64,000 nt of DNA from positions 124,001 to 188,000 of the forward strand of contig NZ_QGNX01000003.1 in assembly GCF_003265325.1 (NCBI RefSeq). Reading direction: 5' to 3'. This stretch comes from Oceanibium sediminis. Its GTDB lineage: Bacteria; Pseudomonadota; Alphaproteobacteria; Rhodobacterales; Rhodobacteraceae. Below are positions 36,753-45,032 of the stretch, in pieces (within the stretch, counting starts at the first letter, position 1; every line of letters starts with the position of its first letter). A model generated the notes under the pieces. That model saw only the letters and a list, made by a program, of their open reading frames with translations. It ran no database searches and had not been told where the DNA came from. Both the position numbers and the translations under genes were made by a program.

Positions 36753-38495
36753 ATGGCGTTCAAACCCGCGACATGGCCCCGCCGATTGCGATCCCAGGAA
36801 TGGTACGGGGGCACTTCCCGCGACGTGATCTATCACCGCGGCTGGATGAAGAACCAGGGCTACCCCGACGACCTGTTCGACGGGCGGCCGGTGATCGGCA
36901 TCCTGAACACCTGGTCGGACATGACACCCTGCAACGGCCACCTGCGCGAGCTGGCCGAAAAGGTGAAGGCCGGCATCTGGGAAGCGGGCGGCCTGCCGTT
37001 GGAAGTCCCGGTCTTCTCCGCGTCCGAGAACACGTTCCGCCCCACGGCGATGATGTTCCGCAACCTCGCCGCGTTGTCGATCGAGGAACAGATCCGGGGC
37101 CAGCCCATGGACGGTTGCGTGCTGATGGTGGGCTGCGACAAGACCACGCCAAGCCTGCTGATGGCCGCCGCGTCCTGCGACCTGCCGTCCATCGTCGTGA
37201 CCGGCGGGCCGATGCTGAACGGCTGGTTCCAGGGCGAACGTGTCGGCGCGGGTACGCACCTCTGGCGCTTTTCCGAGGCGGTGAAGGCGGGCGAGATGAC
37301 GCAGGAAGAGTTCCTTGACGCGGAATCCGCCGTGACCCGTTCCTCCGGGACATGCAACACGATGGGCACCGCGTCCTCCATGGCCAGCATGTCCGAGGCG
37401 CTGGGCATGGCGCTGTCCGGCAATGCCGCGATCCCCGCGGTCGACGCGCGGCGCAGGGTCATGGCCCAGCTTTCGGGGCGGCGCATCGTGCAGATGGTGA
37501 AGGACGACCTGAAACCCTCGGACATCCTGACCCGTGCGGCGTTCGAGAACGCGATCCGCTGCAACGGCGCGGTCGGCGGCTCGACCAATACCGTGGTGCA
37601 CATGCTGGCCATCGCCGGGCGTGTCGGCGTGGATATCACGCTGGACGACTGGGACCGCTGCGGGCGCGACATCCCGACGATTTTGAACCTCCAGCCCTCG
37701 GGCGAATACCTGATGGAGGAGTTCTTCTACGCCGGCGGCCTGCCTGTCGTGCTGAAACACCTCGCCGAGGCAGGCAAGCTGCACCGCGACGCGCTGACCG
37801 TGTCCGGCAGCACGATCTGGGACGAGGTGAAGGACGCCCGGAACTGGAACCCTGAGGTGATCCTGCCCGTCGAGCGCGCGCTGACCCCGCAAGGCGGGAT
37901 TGCCGTGCTCAAGGGCAACCTGGCCCCGAAGGGGGCGATCCTGAAACCCTCTGCCGCCTCGCCGCATCTCATGCAGCATCGCGGCCGCGCGGTCGTCTTC
38001 GAGGATATCGACGACTACAAGGCGCGGATCTCGGACGATGCGCTGGATATCGACGAGAGCTGCATCATGGTGCTCAAGAACTGCGGGCCGAAGGGCTACC
38101 CCGGCATGGCCGAGGTGGGCAACATGGGCCTGCCGCCGAAGGTGCTGAAGAAGGGCATCAAGGACATGGTCCGCATCTCGGACGCGCGTATGTCGGGCAC
38201 CGCTTACGGGACGGTGATCCTGCACACCTCGCCCGAGGCCGCCGCCGGTGGGCCGCTGGCCGTGGTGCGCAGCGGCGACATGATCGAGGTGGACGTGGAA
38301 AACCGCCGCCTGCACCTCGATGTCCCCGAGGCCGAGCTTCAGGCGCGGCTGGCAGCCTGGGCGCCGTCATACGAGCGCTGGGAAAGCGGGTACGCCTGGC
38401 TGCACCAGACCCACGTGGAAGGCGCGGACACCGGCGCGGACCTCGATTTCCTCAAGGGATGCCGCGGCGCGCCGGTCGGAAAGGACAGTCACTGA
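36753..38495 (+). CDS. L-arabonate (sugar acid) dehydratase, IlvD/EDD family
   Basis: The 580-residue enzyme belongs to the IlvD/EDD dehydratases. The cluster ligands appear as Cys60 (MTPCNGH), Cys128 (GCDKTTPS) and Cys201 (SGTCNTMG), with Lys129 at the carbamylated-lysine position. It would dehydrate L-arabonate to L-2-keto-3-deoxyarabonate using a [2Fe-2S] cluster and Mg. Context makes branched-chain amino acid synthesis unlikely: it sits between the sugar importer, a sugar 1-dehydrogenase, a keto-deoxy acid dehydratase and a semialdehyde dehydrogenase. Its stop shares one base with the next start. It may also take D-galactonate or D-fuconate. Confidence 0.88.
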   Translation: MAFKPATWPRRLRSQEWYGGTSRDVIYHRGWMKNQGYPDDLFDGRPVIGILNTWSDMTPCNGHLRELAEKVKAGIWEAGGLPLEVPVFSASENTFRPTAMMFRNLAALSIEEQIRGQPMDGCVLMVGCDKTTPSLLMAAASCDLPSIVVTGGPMLNGWFQGERVGAGTHLWRFSEAVKAGEMTQEEFLDAESAVTRSSGTCNTMGTASSMASMSEALGMALSGNAAIPAVDARRRVMAQLSGRRIVQMVKDDLKPSDILTRAAFENAIRCNGAVGGSTNTVVHMLAIAGRVGVDITLDDWDRCGRDIPTILNLQPSGEYLMEEFFYAGGLPVVLKHLAEAGKLHRDALTVSGSTIWDEVKDARNWNPEVILPVERALTPQGGIAVLKGNLAPKGAILKPSAASPHLMQHRGRAVVFEDIDDYKARISDDALDIDESCIMVLKNCGPKGYPGMAEVGNMGLPPKVLKKGIKDMVRISDARMSGTAYGTVILHTSPEAAAGGPLAVVRSGDMIEVDVENRRLHLDVPEAELQARLAAWAPSYERWESGYAWLHQTHVEGADTGADLDFLKGCRGAPVGKDSH

Positions 38496-39418
38496 TGAAA
38501 GTCGCCCTCGTCGGCATCGGCAAGATTGCCGTTGACCAGCATGTCCCCGCCATCGCCGCAAGCCCGGACTGGGAACTGGCCGCCACTGTCAGCCGGCATG
38601 GCGCTGTCGATGGCGTGGAGGCCTACACGGACCTGTCCGCCTGCCTTGCGGCGCGGCCCGACATCCGGGTCGTATCGCTCTGCCTGCCGCCGGTGCCGCG
38701 GTTCGACTACGCGATGCAGGCGCTCAACGCCGGTCGGCACGTGATGCTGGAAAAACCCCCGGGCGCGACGCTCGGCGAATGCCACGCGCTGGAGGCGGCG
38801 GCGCGCAGCGCGGGACTGACGCTTTATGCCACCTGGCATTCCCGGCAGGCGGACATGGTTGCCGCCGCGAAGGAATGGCTGGCGGACAAGGCGCTGCAAA
38901 GTCTGCAGATCACCTGGAAGGAAGACGTGCGCCGCTGGCACCCCGGCCAGGCCTGGATCTGGGAGTCGGGCGGCCTTGGCGTTTTCGATCCGGGGATCAA
39001 CGCCCTGTCCATCGTGACCGAGATCCTGCCCGTCGACATTCACGTCACCGGCGCGACCCTGGAAATCCCCGAGAATTGCCAGACGCCGATCGCGGCGCGG
39101 ATCGCCTTTCACCACCCCGGCGGGGCCGATGTCACCGCCGATTTCGACTGGCGCAGGGAAGGCGATCAGACCTGGGAAATCGAGGCGGTGACCGACGGCG
39201 GCGCCCTGACGCTGGCCGACGGTGGCGCGGTGATGCGGGTGAACGGCGAAAGCTCCGGCGATACCGCGCCGCTCGGCGGGGAGTACCCTCGGCTTTACGC
39301 GCAGATGGCGCAGCTCGTCTCGCGCGGCGGGATCGACATGGATTTGCGCCCGATGACCCTTGTCACCGACGCGCTTGCCCTTGGCCGCCGCATCGCCACC
39401 GACCGTTTCGAGGACTGA
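38495..39418 (+). CDS. Gfo/Idh/MocA family aldose 1-dehydrogenase (L-arabinose/D-galactose type)
   Basis: The 307-residue protein has an N-terminal dinucleotide-binding motif VGIGKIA (residues 6-12) and the family catalytic motif EKPPG (86-90) with its conserved lysine. The second half has the open beta-sheet domain (GGLGVFDPGINALSI). Family members in this context oxidise L-arabinose or D-galactose at C1 to the lactone with NAD(P). This is the entry step of the non-phosphorylative route. The start at 38495 overlaps the previous stop (TGATG). The ring-opening lactonase expected for the next step is not encoded in the window, though lactones can also open spontaneously. Confidence 0.85.
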   Translation: MKVALVGIGKIAVDQHVPAIAASPDWELAATVSRHGAVDGVEAYTDLSACLAARPDIRVVSLCLPPVPRFDYAMQALNAGRHVMLEKPPGATLGECHALEAAARSAGLTLYATWHSRQADMVAAAKEWLADKALQSLQITWKEDVRRWHPGQAWIWESGGLGVFDPGINALSIVTEILPVDIHVTGATLEIPENCQTPIAARIAFHHPGGADVTADFDWRREGDQTWEIEAVTDGGALTLADGGAVMRVNGESSGDTAPLGGEYPRLYAQMAQLVSRGGIDMDLRPMTLVTDALALGRRIATDRFED

Positions 39419-39476
39419 CCGCGCCGCGTGAACACGACGTGTGGTCGCCCCGCGCCGCGCAAGCCATGGAGAAGAC

Positions 39477-40394
39477 ATGAAACAACCGCTGACCGGAATA
39501 CTGCCCGTCGCGCCCACCCCCTTTCACGAGGATGGCGCGATCGACACTGACGGCATGACCCGCGTGCTCGATTGCATGATCGACCAGGGCGTCGACGCGA
39601 TCTGCATCCTGGCCAACTACTCCGAGCAGTTCGTGCTGTCGGACGCCGAGCGCGCGACACTGACGCGCGTCTCGCTCGAACATGTGGCCGGCCGCGTCCC
39701 CGTGATCGTCACCGTCAGTCATTTCAGCACCCAGGTCGTCATCGACCGCGCCCGCGAGGCGGAGGCGATGGGCGCCGCGATGCTGATGATGATGCCGCCC
39801 TATCACGGCGTCGGGCTGGTTCCGGCCGAGGCGGGGATCTTCGAGCATTTCGCTGCCGTGTCCGACGCGATCTCCATCCCGATCATGGTGCAGGACGCGC
39901 CGCTGTCGGGCGTCTCGCTGCCCGTGCCGCTGCTGGTGCGCATGGCGAAGGACATCGCGAACGTCAGTTATTTCAAGATGGAAACGCCCTTCGCCGCCGA
40001 CAAGCTCGCCGCGCTGATCGACGCGGGCGGGAAGCATATCGTCGGCCCCTTCGACGGCGAGGAGGCGGTGACGCTGCTGGCGGACCTGGACGCGGGCTGC
40101 ACCGGGACGATGACCTCGGCCTTGCAGCCCGAGCGGATCAAGCCCATCGTGACCGAGTACCTTGCCGGAAATATCGAGGCGGCGCTGGCGCACTGGCGCG
40201 ACTGCCTGCCGCTGATCAACCATGAAAACCGCCAATGCGGCCTGCGCGCTGCGAAGGTGGTGATGAAGGAAGGTGGGGTGATCCGCTCGGACCACGTGCG
40301 TCATCCGCTGAAACCGATGTCGGCGCGCACGCGCAGCCGGTTGCTGCAAATGGCCGCCGAGCGTGACGTGATCGCCCTGCGCTGGGGCAAGTAA
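39477..40394 (+). CDS. L-2-keto-3-deoxyarabonate dehydratase (DHDPS/NAL family)
   Basis: The 305-residue protein has a class I aldolase-type barrel of the DapA/NanA family with the Schiff-base lysine Lys167 (SYFKMETPF) and the tyrosine of MPPYHG (Tyr109). KMET replaces the more common KDSSG, which suggests the keto-deoxyarabonate dehydratase subgroup and not DapA. It would dehydrate L-2-keto-3-deoxyarabonate to 2-oxoglutarate semialdehyde. The start at 39477 is preferred to the in-frame ATG at 39441 because homology begins at MKQPLTGILP and GGAGAAG precedes it. The next gene encodes the enzyme for its product. Confidence 0.87.
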   Translation: MKQPLTGILPVAPTPFHEDGAIDTDGMTRVLDCMIDQGVDAICILANYSEQFVLSDAERATLTRVSLEHVAGRVPVIVTVSHFSTQVVIDRAREAEAMGAAMLMMMPPYHGVGLVPAEAGIFEHFAAVSDAISIPIMVQDAPLSGVSLPVPLLVRMAKDIANVSYFKMETPFAADKLAALIDAGGKHIVGPFDGEEAVTLLADLDAGCTGTMTSALQPERIKPIVTEYLAGNIEAALAHWRDCLPLINHENRQCGLRAAKVVMKEGGVIRSDHVRHPLKPMSARTRSRLLQMAAERDVIALRWGK

Positions 40395-40403
40395 GGAATT
40401 CTC

Positions 40404-41924
40404 ATGACCTATCAACCACATGGCAAGCACCTGATCGCGGGCGACTGGGTCGCCTCCTCGGACAGTTTCACCTCGCAGCCGGTCAGTGGCGCGGGCTTTC
40501 GCGTTTGCTCCGGCGGCGCGGCAGAGGTGGACCGCGCAGTGCAGGCCGCTGAGCAGGCCTTCGCCACCTACGGCTGGACCAGCCGCGAGGACCGCGCCAC
40601 CTTCCTTGAGGCGATCGCCGACGAAATCGACGCGCGCGGCGACGACATCACGCGCCTTGGCTGCGCGGAAACCGGCCTTCCCGAGGCGCGCCTGCAGGGC
40701 GAGCGGGGCCGCACAACCGGGCAGCTTCGCATGTTCGCGGCCCATATCCGCAAGGGCGACTACCTCGACCGGCGGCACGATCCGGCCTTGCCGGATCGCG
40801 CGCCGCTGCCGCGCCCGGACCTGAAGATGGTCCAGCGGCCCATCGGGCCGGTCGCGGTGTTCGGGGCGTCGAACTTCCCGCTCGCGTTCTCCACCGCCGG
40901 GGGCGACACCGCCTCGGCGCTTGCCGCCGGGTGCCCGGTCGTCGTGAAGGGCCATCCGGCCCACCCGGCAACGGGCGAAATCGTGGCCGACGCCGTTGCG
41001 GCGGCGATTGCGCGCTCAGGCATGCCCGCGGGGACGTTCTCGTTCATCCAGGGAACCAGCCATGAGTTGGGCGGCGCGCTGGTCACGCATCCACTGATCC
41101 GCGCCGCGGGCTTTACCGGCTCGCTCGGCGCGGGGCGGGCGCTTTTCGACCTCTGTGCCGCGCGCCCGGAGCCGATCGCCTTCTTCGGTGAACTTGGCTC
41201 GGTCAACCCGGTCTTCGTGATGCCCGGCGCGCTGGCCAGCCGGGGCGCGGCGCTGGGCGCGGCCTGGGCCGGGTCCCTGACCATGGGCGTGGGGCAGTTC
41301 TGCACCAACCCCGGCATCGTCGTCGCGCCCGAAGGCCCCGCGCTGGAGGCTTTCACCGAGGCGGCGACCAAGGCGCTTTCCGAAACCGGGGAAGGCGTGA
41401 TGCTGACCGAGCCCATCGCCGAGGCGTACCGAAAGGGCGTCGACGGGATCGCCAGGGCGCAAGGGGTGCAGGAACTGCTGCGCGCCACCTGCGACCGGCG
41501 CAACGCCGCGCCCGCAGTCTACACCGTCCCGGCGGAGGCCTGGCTCGCCAACGAGGTTCTGGCCGAGGAGGTGTTCGGCCCGCTCGGCATCCTCGTGACG
41601 GCCACGGGACCCGAGCAGATGTTGCAGGTTGCACGTGGCCTGCGCGGCCAGCTGACGGCCACCTTGCAGATGGATGAGCAAGATACGGAAACCGCGAAAC
41701 CCTTCGTGCCGGTCCTCGAACGCAAAGCGGGCCGCGTGCTTGTGAACGGCTTCCCCACCGGGGTCGAGGTTGCCGACGCGATGGTGCATGGCGGGCCGTA
41801 CCCGGCATCGACCAACTTCGGGGCAACCTCGGTCGGGACGCTCGCGATCCGCCGCTTCCTGCGCCCGGTTTGCTACCAGGACATGCCAGATAGCCTGCTG
41901 CCCGAGGACCTGCGCCCCGCCTGA
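40404..41924 (+). CDS. 2-oxoglutarate semialdehyde dehydrogenase (aldehyde dehydrogenase family)
   Basis: The 506-residue enzyme has the ALDH catalytic set: Asn157 (GASNFPLAF), Glu263 (ELGSVNP) and the nucleophile Cys300 (GQFCTNPG). The ELGSVNP form is typical of the 2-oxoglutarate semialdehyde dehydrogenase subgroup (KGSADH). It converts the semialdehyde to 2-oxoglutarate, delivering pentose carbon directly to the citrate cycle. It is the last gene of the chvE operon, nine bases after the dehydratase. The GCAETGLP and KGHP segments support NAD(P) binding. It is convergent with soxS. Confidence 0.88.
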   Translation: MTYQPHGKHLIAGDWVASSDSFTSQPVSGAGFRVCSGGAAEVDRAVQAAEQAFATYGWTSREDRATFLEAIADEIDARGDDITRLGCAETGLPEARLQGERGRTTGQLRMFAAHIRKGDYLDRRHDPALPDRAPLPRPDLKMVQRPIGPVAVFGASNFPLAFSTAGGDTASALAAGCPVVVKGHPAHPATGEIVADAVAAAIARSGMPAGTFSFIQGTSHELGGALVTHPLIRAAGFTGSLGAGRALFDLCAARPEPIAFFGELGSVNPVFVMPGALASRGAALGAAWAGSLTMGVGQFCTNPGIVVAPEGPALEAFTEAATKALSETGEGVMLTEPIAEAYRKGVDGIARAQGVQELLRATCDRRNAAPAVYTVPAEAWLANEVLAEEVFGPLGILVTATGPEQMLQVARGLRGQLTATLQMDEQDTETAKPFVPVLERKAGRVLVNGFPTGVEVADAMVHGGPYPASTNFGATSVGTLAIRRFLRPVCYQDMPDSLLPEDLRPA

Positions 41925-41965
41925 TCCGCCCCGCGCAAAAGGGGGGCTGCCCTCTAAGGGCTGGC

Positions 41966-42322
41966 CTATTGTTCCAGGGGAATCCCGGCGTCCTCGATCA
42001 TTCGGGCCAGCATGGCCCAGAAGAAATCGTCGCCGGGGTAGCCTTCGATGCGCCCGAGTTCCTCACCATTGCGGACCAGGATGAACGTCGGCGTGAAGCG
42101 CACGGGGCGGTCGAAGTCCACGTCCGGCGTGTCGCGGCGCAGGTCGTAGCGCTGAAGCGGTGCGGTCTTGCCCTCAGCCGTCTTGGGGTAGATGGGGGCG
42201 ATCTCGGCGTTCCAGCGGGCGCACCAGACGCATCCCGCTTCCTCGGCCATCAGCAGGTATGGCTCTGCCAGCGCCTTCAGGGGCAGCAGCAGCGCAACGA
42301 TCATGGCCAGGGACTTGATCAT
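41966..42322 (-). CDS. soxS: Periplasmic thioredoxin-like protein SoxS
   Basis: The 118-residue protein has a signal peptide (cleavage near ALAEP, residue 19-20), a CVWC redox pair (Cys31, Cys34) and the thioredoxin cis-proline region RFTPTF. It is divergent from soxV with 84 bases between starts, as in Paracoccus-type sox loci. SoxS keeps the SoxY carrier thiol active in the periplasm, drawing electrons through SoxV. The start at 42322 gives a compact signal peptide and follows AGAGGT by about ten bases. A longer open frame upstream has no family character. Confidence 0.85.
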   Translation of the reverse strand: MIKSLAMIVALLLPLKALAEPYLLMAEEAGCVWCARWNAEIAPIYPKTAEGKTAPLQRYDLRRDTPDVDFDRPVRFTPTFILVRNGEELGRIEGYPGDDFFWAMLARMIEDAGIPLEQ

Positions 42323-42358
42323 CGACAGGGCTACCTCTGATTGACGGGGGGATGAGCG

Positions 42359-42378
42359 CGAACATAAGATAATGTTCG
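42359..42378. promoter_or_regulatory. 20-base palindrome in the soxS-soxV gap, SoxR-type operator candidate
   Basis: CGAACATAAGATAATGTTCG has perfect 7-base arms around a six-base centre. It lies between the divergent soxS and soxV start codons, the interval where the ArsR-family repressor SoxR is known to bind in related sox loci. No soxR gene is in the window, so the regulator would be encoded elsewhere. Confidence 0.6.
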
Positions 42379-42406
42379 AGTACCGAAGACAAGGGTCGGC
42401 TGCCGC

Positions 42407-43147
42407 ATGTTCGATGTCTCTTCCGGGGGCGCTGTGATTGCGGGGCTCATGTCTTTCCTGTCGCCCTGCATCCTGCCGATCGTTCCCTTCTATCTTGGCT
42501 ATCTTGCCGGATTGGGCGCGCATGAGGTGGCGTCCGGCGCGGCTTTACCGGCCCGGGCCCGGGTGCGGGCCGTCCTTGGGGCGGGGTGTTTCGCGCTGGG
42601 CGTGATCACAGTGTTCGTCGGGCTCGGCGCGACGGCGACGGTCCTTGGCGCATTCGTGGGGGCGTATTTCGACACCCTGCGCTGGCTGGCCGCGGCGCTG
42701 ATCGTCGCGATGGGGCTGCACTTCCTCGGGGTGATCCGGATCGGGTTCCTGTACCGCCAGTTCCGCTCGGACGGGGGCGGTGCGTCGAACGCCGGGCTGC
42801 TCGGGGCCTATGGGATCGGGCTGGCCTTCGCCTTTGGCTGGACGCCCTGCGTCGGGCCGGTGCTTTCCGCGATCCTGTTCATCGCCGCCGCGCAGGAGAC
42901 GGCGGGGCAGGGGGCCGCCCTGTTGTTCGCCTACGGGCTGGGCATGACGTTGCCCTTCATCGCGGCCGCCCTGTTCATCGGGCCGTTCATGGCCTGGATG
43001 GCCCGTTTCCGCCGCCATCTGCCCCTGGTCGAGCGCTTGACCGGCGTCCTGCTGATTCTGTTCGGTGTCCTGATCGCCACGAATTCGATCAACTTGATCG
43101 CCCAGTGGATGCTGGACCATGTGCCGTGGTTCGCGACCATCGGCTGA
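42407..43147 (+). CDS. soxV: CcdA/DsbD-type thiol electron transfer membrane protein SoxV
   Basis: The 246-residue inner-membrane protein has six hydrophobic helices and the two CcdA cysteines in SFLSPCILPIVPFYLGY (helix 1) and GWTPCVGPVLSAIL (helix 4). SoxV carries reducing equivalents from cytoplasmic thioredoxin to the periplasmic SoxS/SoxW, which reactivates SoxYZ. Its position, divergent from soxS and upstream of soxYZ, separates it from the cytochrome c maturation paralogue. A 198-base gap precedes soxY. Confidence 0.88.
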   Translation: MFDVSSGGAVIAGLMSFLSPCILPIVPFYLGYLAGLGAHEVASGAALPARARVRAVLGAGCFALGVITVFVGLGATATVLGAFVGAYFDTLRWLAAALIVAMGLHFLGVIRIGFLYRQFRSDGGGASNAGLLGAYGIGLAFAFGWTPCVGPVLSAILFIAAAQETAGQGAALLFAYGLGMTLPFIAAALFIGPFMAWMARFRRHLPLVERLTGVLLILFGVLIATNSINLIAQWMLDHVPWFATIG

Positions 43148-43236
43148 GGCCTTGCGCCGATAGGCGATAAAGGGCCCTCCGGCGGGGGCCCGGTCCCGGA
43201 AAACGACGGACCCGAGGGCGCGGAATTCGTCAAAGG

Positions 43237-43251
43237 GGTGGATTTTCCACC
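43237..43251. promoter_or_regulatory. Inverted repeat upstream of soxY
   Basis: GGTGGA-TTT-TCCACC is a perfect 6-base dyad with a three-base centre, 95 bases before the soxY start. GGTGGATTT also occurs upstream of the multihaem cytochrome gene at 49652-49660, inside another inverted repeat. A shared regulator site is possible. Confidence 0.35.
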
Positions 43252-43345
43252 TAAGGTTGGGTTTATCTGTTTTCGGTGGGTTGAGGACAGGGTGCCCCAC
43301 TCGACGGCCCCGAAACGCGACCGAACAACCAGTCTGGAGCACGAC

Positions 43346-43765
43346 ATGGAACTGACCCGGAGGAAAATTCTGGCAATCGGCTCGGGGACCCTGGCCCTCG
43401 CCGGGTTGCCCGGGCTTCCGGCCTTCGCGAATCCGGCGCAGGAGGCGATCGCCCTTCTGACCGGCGGCGCCGAGATCGGCGAGGGCGGCGTCACCCTGAC
43501 CCTGCCCGAGATGGCGGCGGACGGCGGCACCGTCCCGCTGGAGGTCAGCGCGCCGGGCGCGGTGTCGATCGCGATCTTCGCCGAGCGCAACCCAGAGCCG
43601 GGCGTGGTGACCTTCACCTTCGGCCCCCTCAGCGGCTCGCGCAGCGTGTCGACGCGCATCCGGCTGGCCGAGACACAGGAAGTCACCGCGCTCGCGACGA
43701 TGGAGGACGGGTCCTTCCAGATGGCGAAGGCGCATGTGGATGTAACCGTCGGCGGCTGCGGCTGA
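43346..43765 (+). CDS. soxY: Thiosulfate oxidation carrier protein SoxY
   Basis: The 139-residue protein has an N-terminal Tat-like signal (MELTRRKILAIGSG, cleavage near AFAN) and ends in GGCG. That C-terminal arm carries the cysteine to which sulfur intermediates are covalently bound. SoxY works with SoxZ in the periplasm. The usual ending is GGCGG, so this protein is one residue shorter. The start at 43346 gives a proper Tat signal; a longer in-frame start at 43238 would bury it. soxZ follows after 24 bases. SoxXA, SoxB and SoxCD are not encoded nearby. Confidence 0.92.
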   Translation: MELTRRKILAIGSGTLALAGLPGLPAFANPAQEAIALLTGGAEIGEGGVTLTLPEMAADGGTVPLEVSAPGAVSIAIFAERNPEPGVVTFTFGPLSGSRSVSTRIRLAETQEVTALATMEDGSFQMAKAHVDVTVGGCG

Positions 43766-43789
43766 TGCGCCGGGACGAGGAGTAGCGAC

Positions 43790-44119
43790 ATGGCGACAGA
43801 ATTGAAAACCCGCGTGAAGGTCCCGAGCAGCGCCTCGGCGGGCGAGGTGGTCACCATCAAGGCCATGATCACCCACCCGATGGAGAACGGCCGGCGCAAG
43901 GACAGCGAGGGCAACACCATCCCGCGCTCGATCATCAACCGGCTCGTGGTCGACTTCAACGGCCAGAACGTCATCGACGTCGCCCTTGAGCCGTCGGTTT
44001 CCCGAAACCCCTATTTCCAGTTCGACGCCGTGGTGCCTGAATCCGGCGAATTCAAGTTTACCTGGTACGACGACGAAGGCTCGGTCCATGAAACGGCCCG
44101 GCCCGTGACCGTCACCTAG
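43790..44119 (+). CDS. soxZ: Thiosulfate oxidation carrier complex protein SoxZ
   Basis: The 109-residue protein lacks a signal peptide, as expected, because SoxZ is carried across the membrane with SoxY. The family pattern is clear: TRVKVPSSASAGEVVTIKAMITHPMENGRRKD at the start and FKFTWYDDEGS near the end. It forms the immunoglobulin-like partner of SoxY. A 182-base gap separates it from the cytochrome gene, so that gene may have its own promoter. Confidence 0.94.
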   Translation: MATELKTRVKVPSSASAGEVVTIKAMITHPMENGRRKDSEGNTIPRSIINRLVVDFNGQNVIDVALEPSVSRNPYFQFDAVVPESGEFKFTWYDDEGSVHETARPVTVT

Positions 44120-44301
44120 GACGGTGCGGCCCGCCCGGAAGAAAGACCGTATCCGGGGGGGCATTTCCCAAGTGTACAGTTCCCAGTGACCCCGAAATAG
44201 TACATGAAGGTCAAGATGTTGGCCTTCCCCCGGGGCTGAATACGGAACAGGACGCGGACGCAGCTGCCGCGCGCCTCACAAGAGTTGGAGAACAGTCGAT
44301 C

Positions 44302-45006
44302 ATGCGTTTGGCGTGCCTTTCCCTGTCGGTGGCGGCCTCAGTGCTGTGCACCACAGTCGCGGCCGATACCTTCGGTGACCCCGTGGCCGGGGAAGTGGTC
44401 TTTGCGAATTGCAAGGCGTGCCACAAGGTCGGGCCAGAGGCGGGCAACGGGATCGGGCCGCATCTGAACGGCCTGTTCGGGCGGGCCGCCGCCGGGCTTG
44501 AGGGGTTCCGCTATTCCCGAAGCCTTCAGCGGGCCGGATCGAACGGGCTGGAATGGCACGCGGACACGCTCGACGCGTTCCTTGAGGATCCGCGCGGCTA
44601 TGCCTCCGGCACCCGGATGAGCTTTCGCGGGCTCAAGGATCAGGAAGAAAGGCTCGACGTGATCGCCTACCTGCGGGGGTTCTCGGCCGATCCTGCGAAT
44701 TTCCCCGAGGCGGACCCAACCGCGACCGCGACGGACCACGACATCGACCCCGAGATCCTCGCGATCGAGGGGGACGCGGAATACGGCGAATATCTCAGCA
44801 GCGAATGCACCACCTGCCACCGCGCGGACGGGGGGGATGACGGCATTCCATCCATCGTTCTGTGGCCGGAACAGGACTTTAAGATCGCCTTGCAAGCCTA
44901 TAAGAACGAACAGCGCAGCCACCCGGTCATGCAGATGATTGCCAGGCGGTTGAACGATGAGGAAATTGCCGCGCTGGCGGCATATTTTGGTAGCCTCGAG
45001 AATTGA
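44302..45006 (+). CDS. soxE: Dihaem cytochrome c subunit of sulfide dehydrogenase (SoxE/FccA type)
   Basis: The 234-residue periplasmic protein has a signal peptide (cleavage near TVAAD) and two class I cytochrome c domains. The first haem site is CKACH (37-41) with Met106 (GTRMSF) as likely ligand. The second is CTTCH (169-173) with a methionine in HPVMQM near residue 210. It lies 26 bases before the flavoprotein gene, so the pair is the cytochrome and flavin subunits of a flavocytochrome c sulfide dehydrogenase, called SoxEF in Paracoccus and FccAB in Allochromatium. It passes electrons from sulfide oxidation to the respiratory chain. Confidence 0.88.
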   Translation: MRLACLSLSVAASVLCTTVAADTFGDPVAGEVVFANCKACHKVGPEAGNGIGPHLNGLFGRAAAGLEGFRYSRSLQRAGSNGLEWHADTLDAFLEDPRGYASGTRMSFRGLKDQEERLDVIAYLRGFSADPANFPEADPTATATDHDIDPEILAIEGDAEYGEYLSSECTTCHRADGGDDGIPSIVLWPEQDFKIALQAYKNEQRSHPVMQMIARRLNDEEIAALAAYFGSLEN

Positions 45007-45032
45007 GGCGCAACAGGTAGGAGAAACCTATA

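Noticed and set aside
36753-38495. Dihydroxy-acid dehydratase for branched-chain amino acids (ilvD)
   Set aside because: Same superfamily, but the operon context and enzyme order match sugar acid dehydration.
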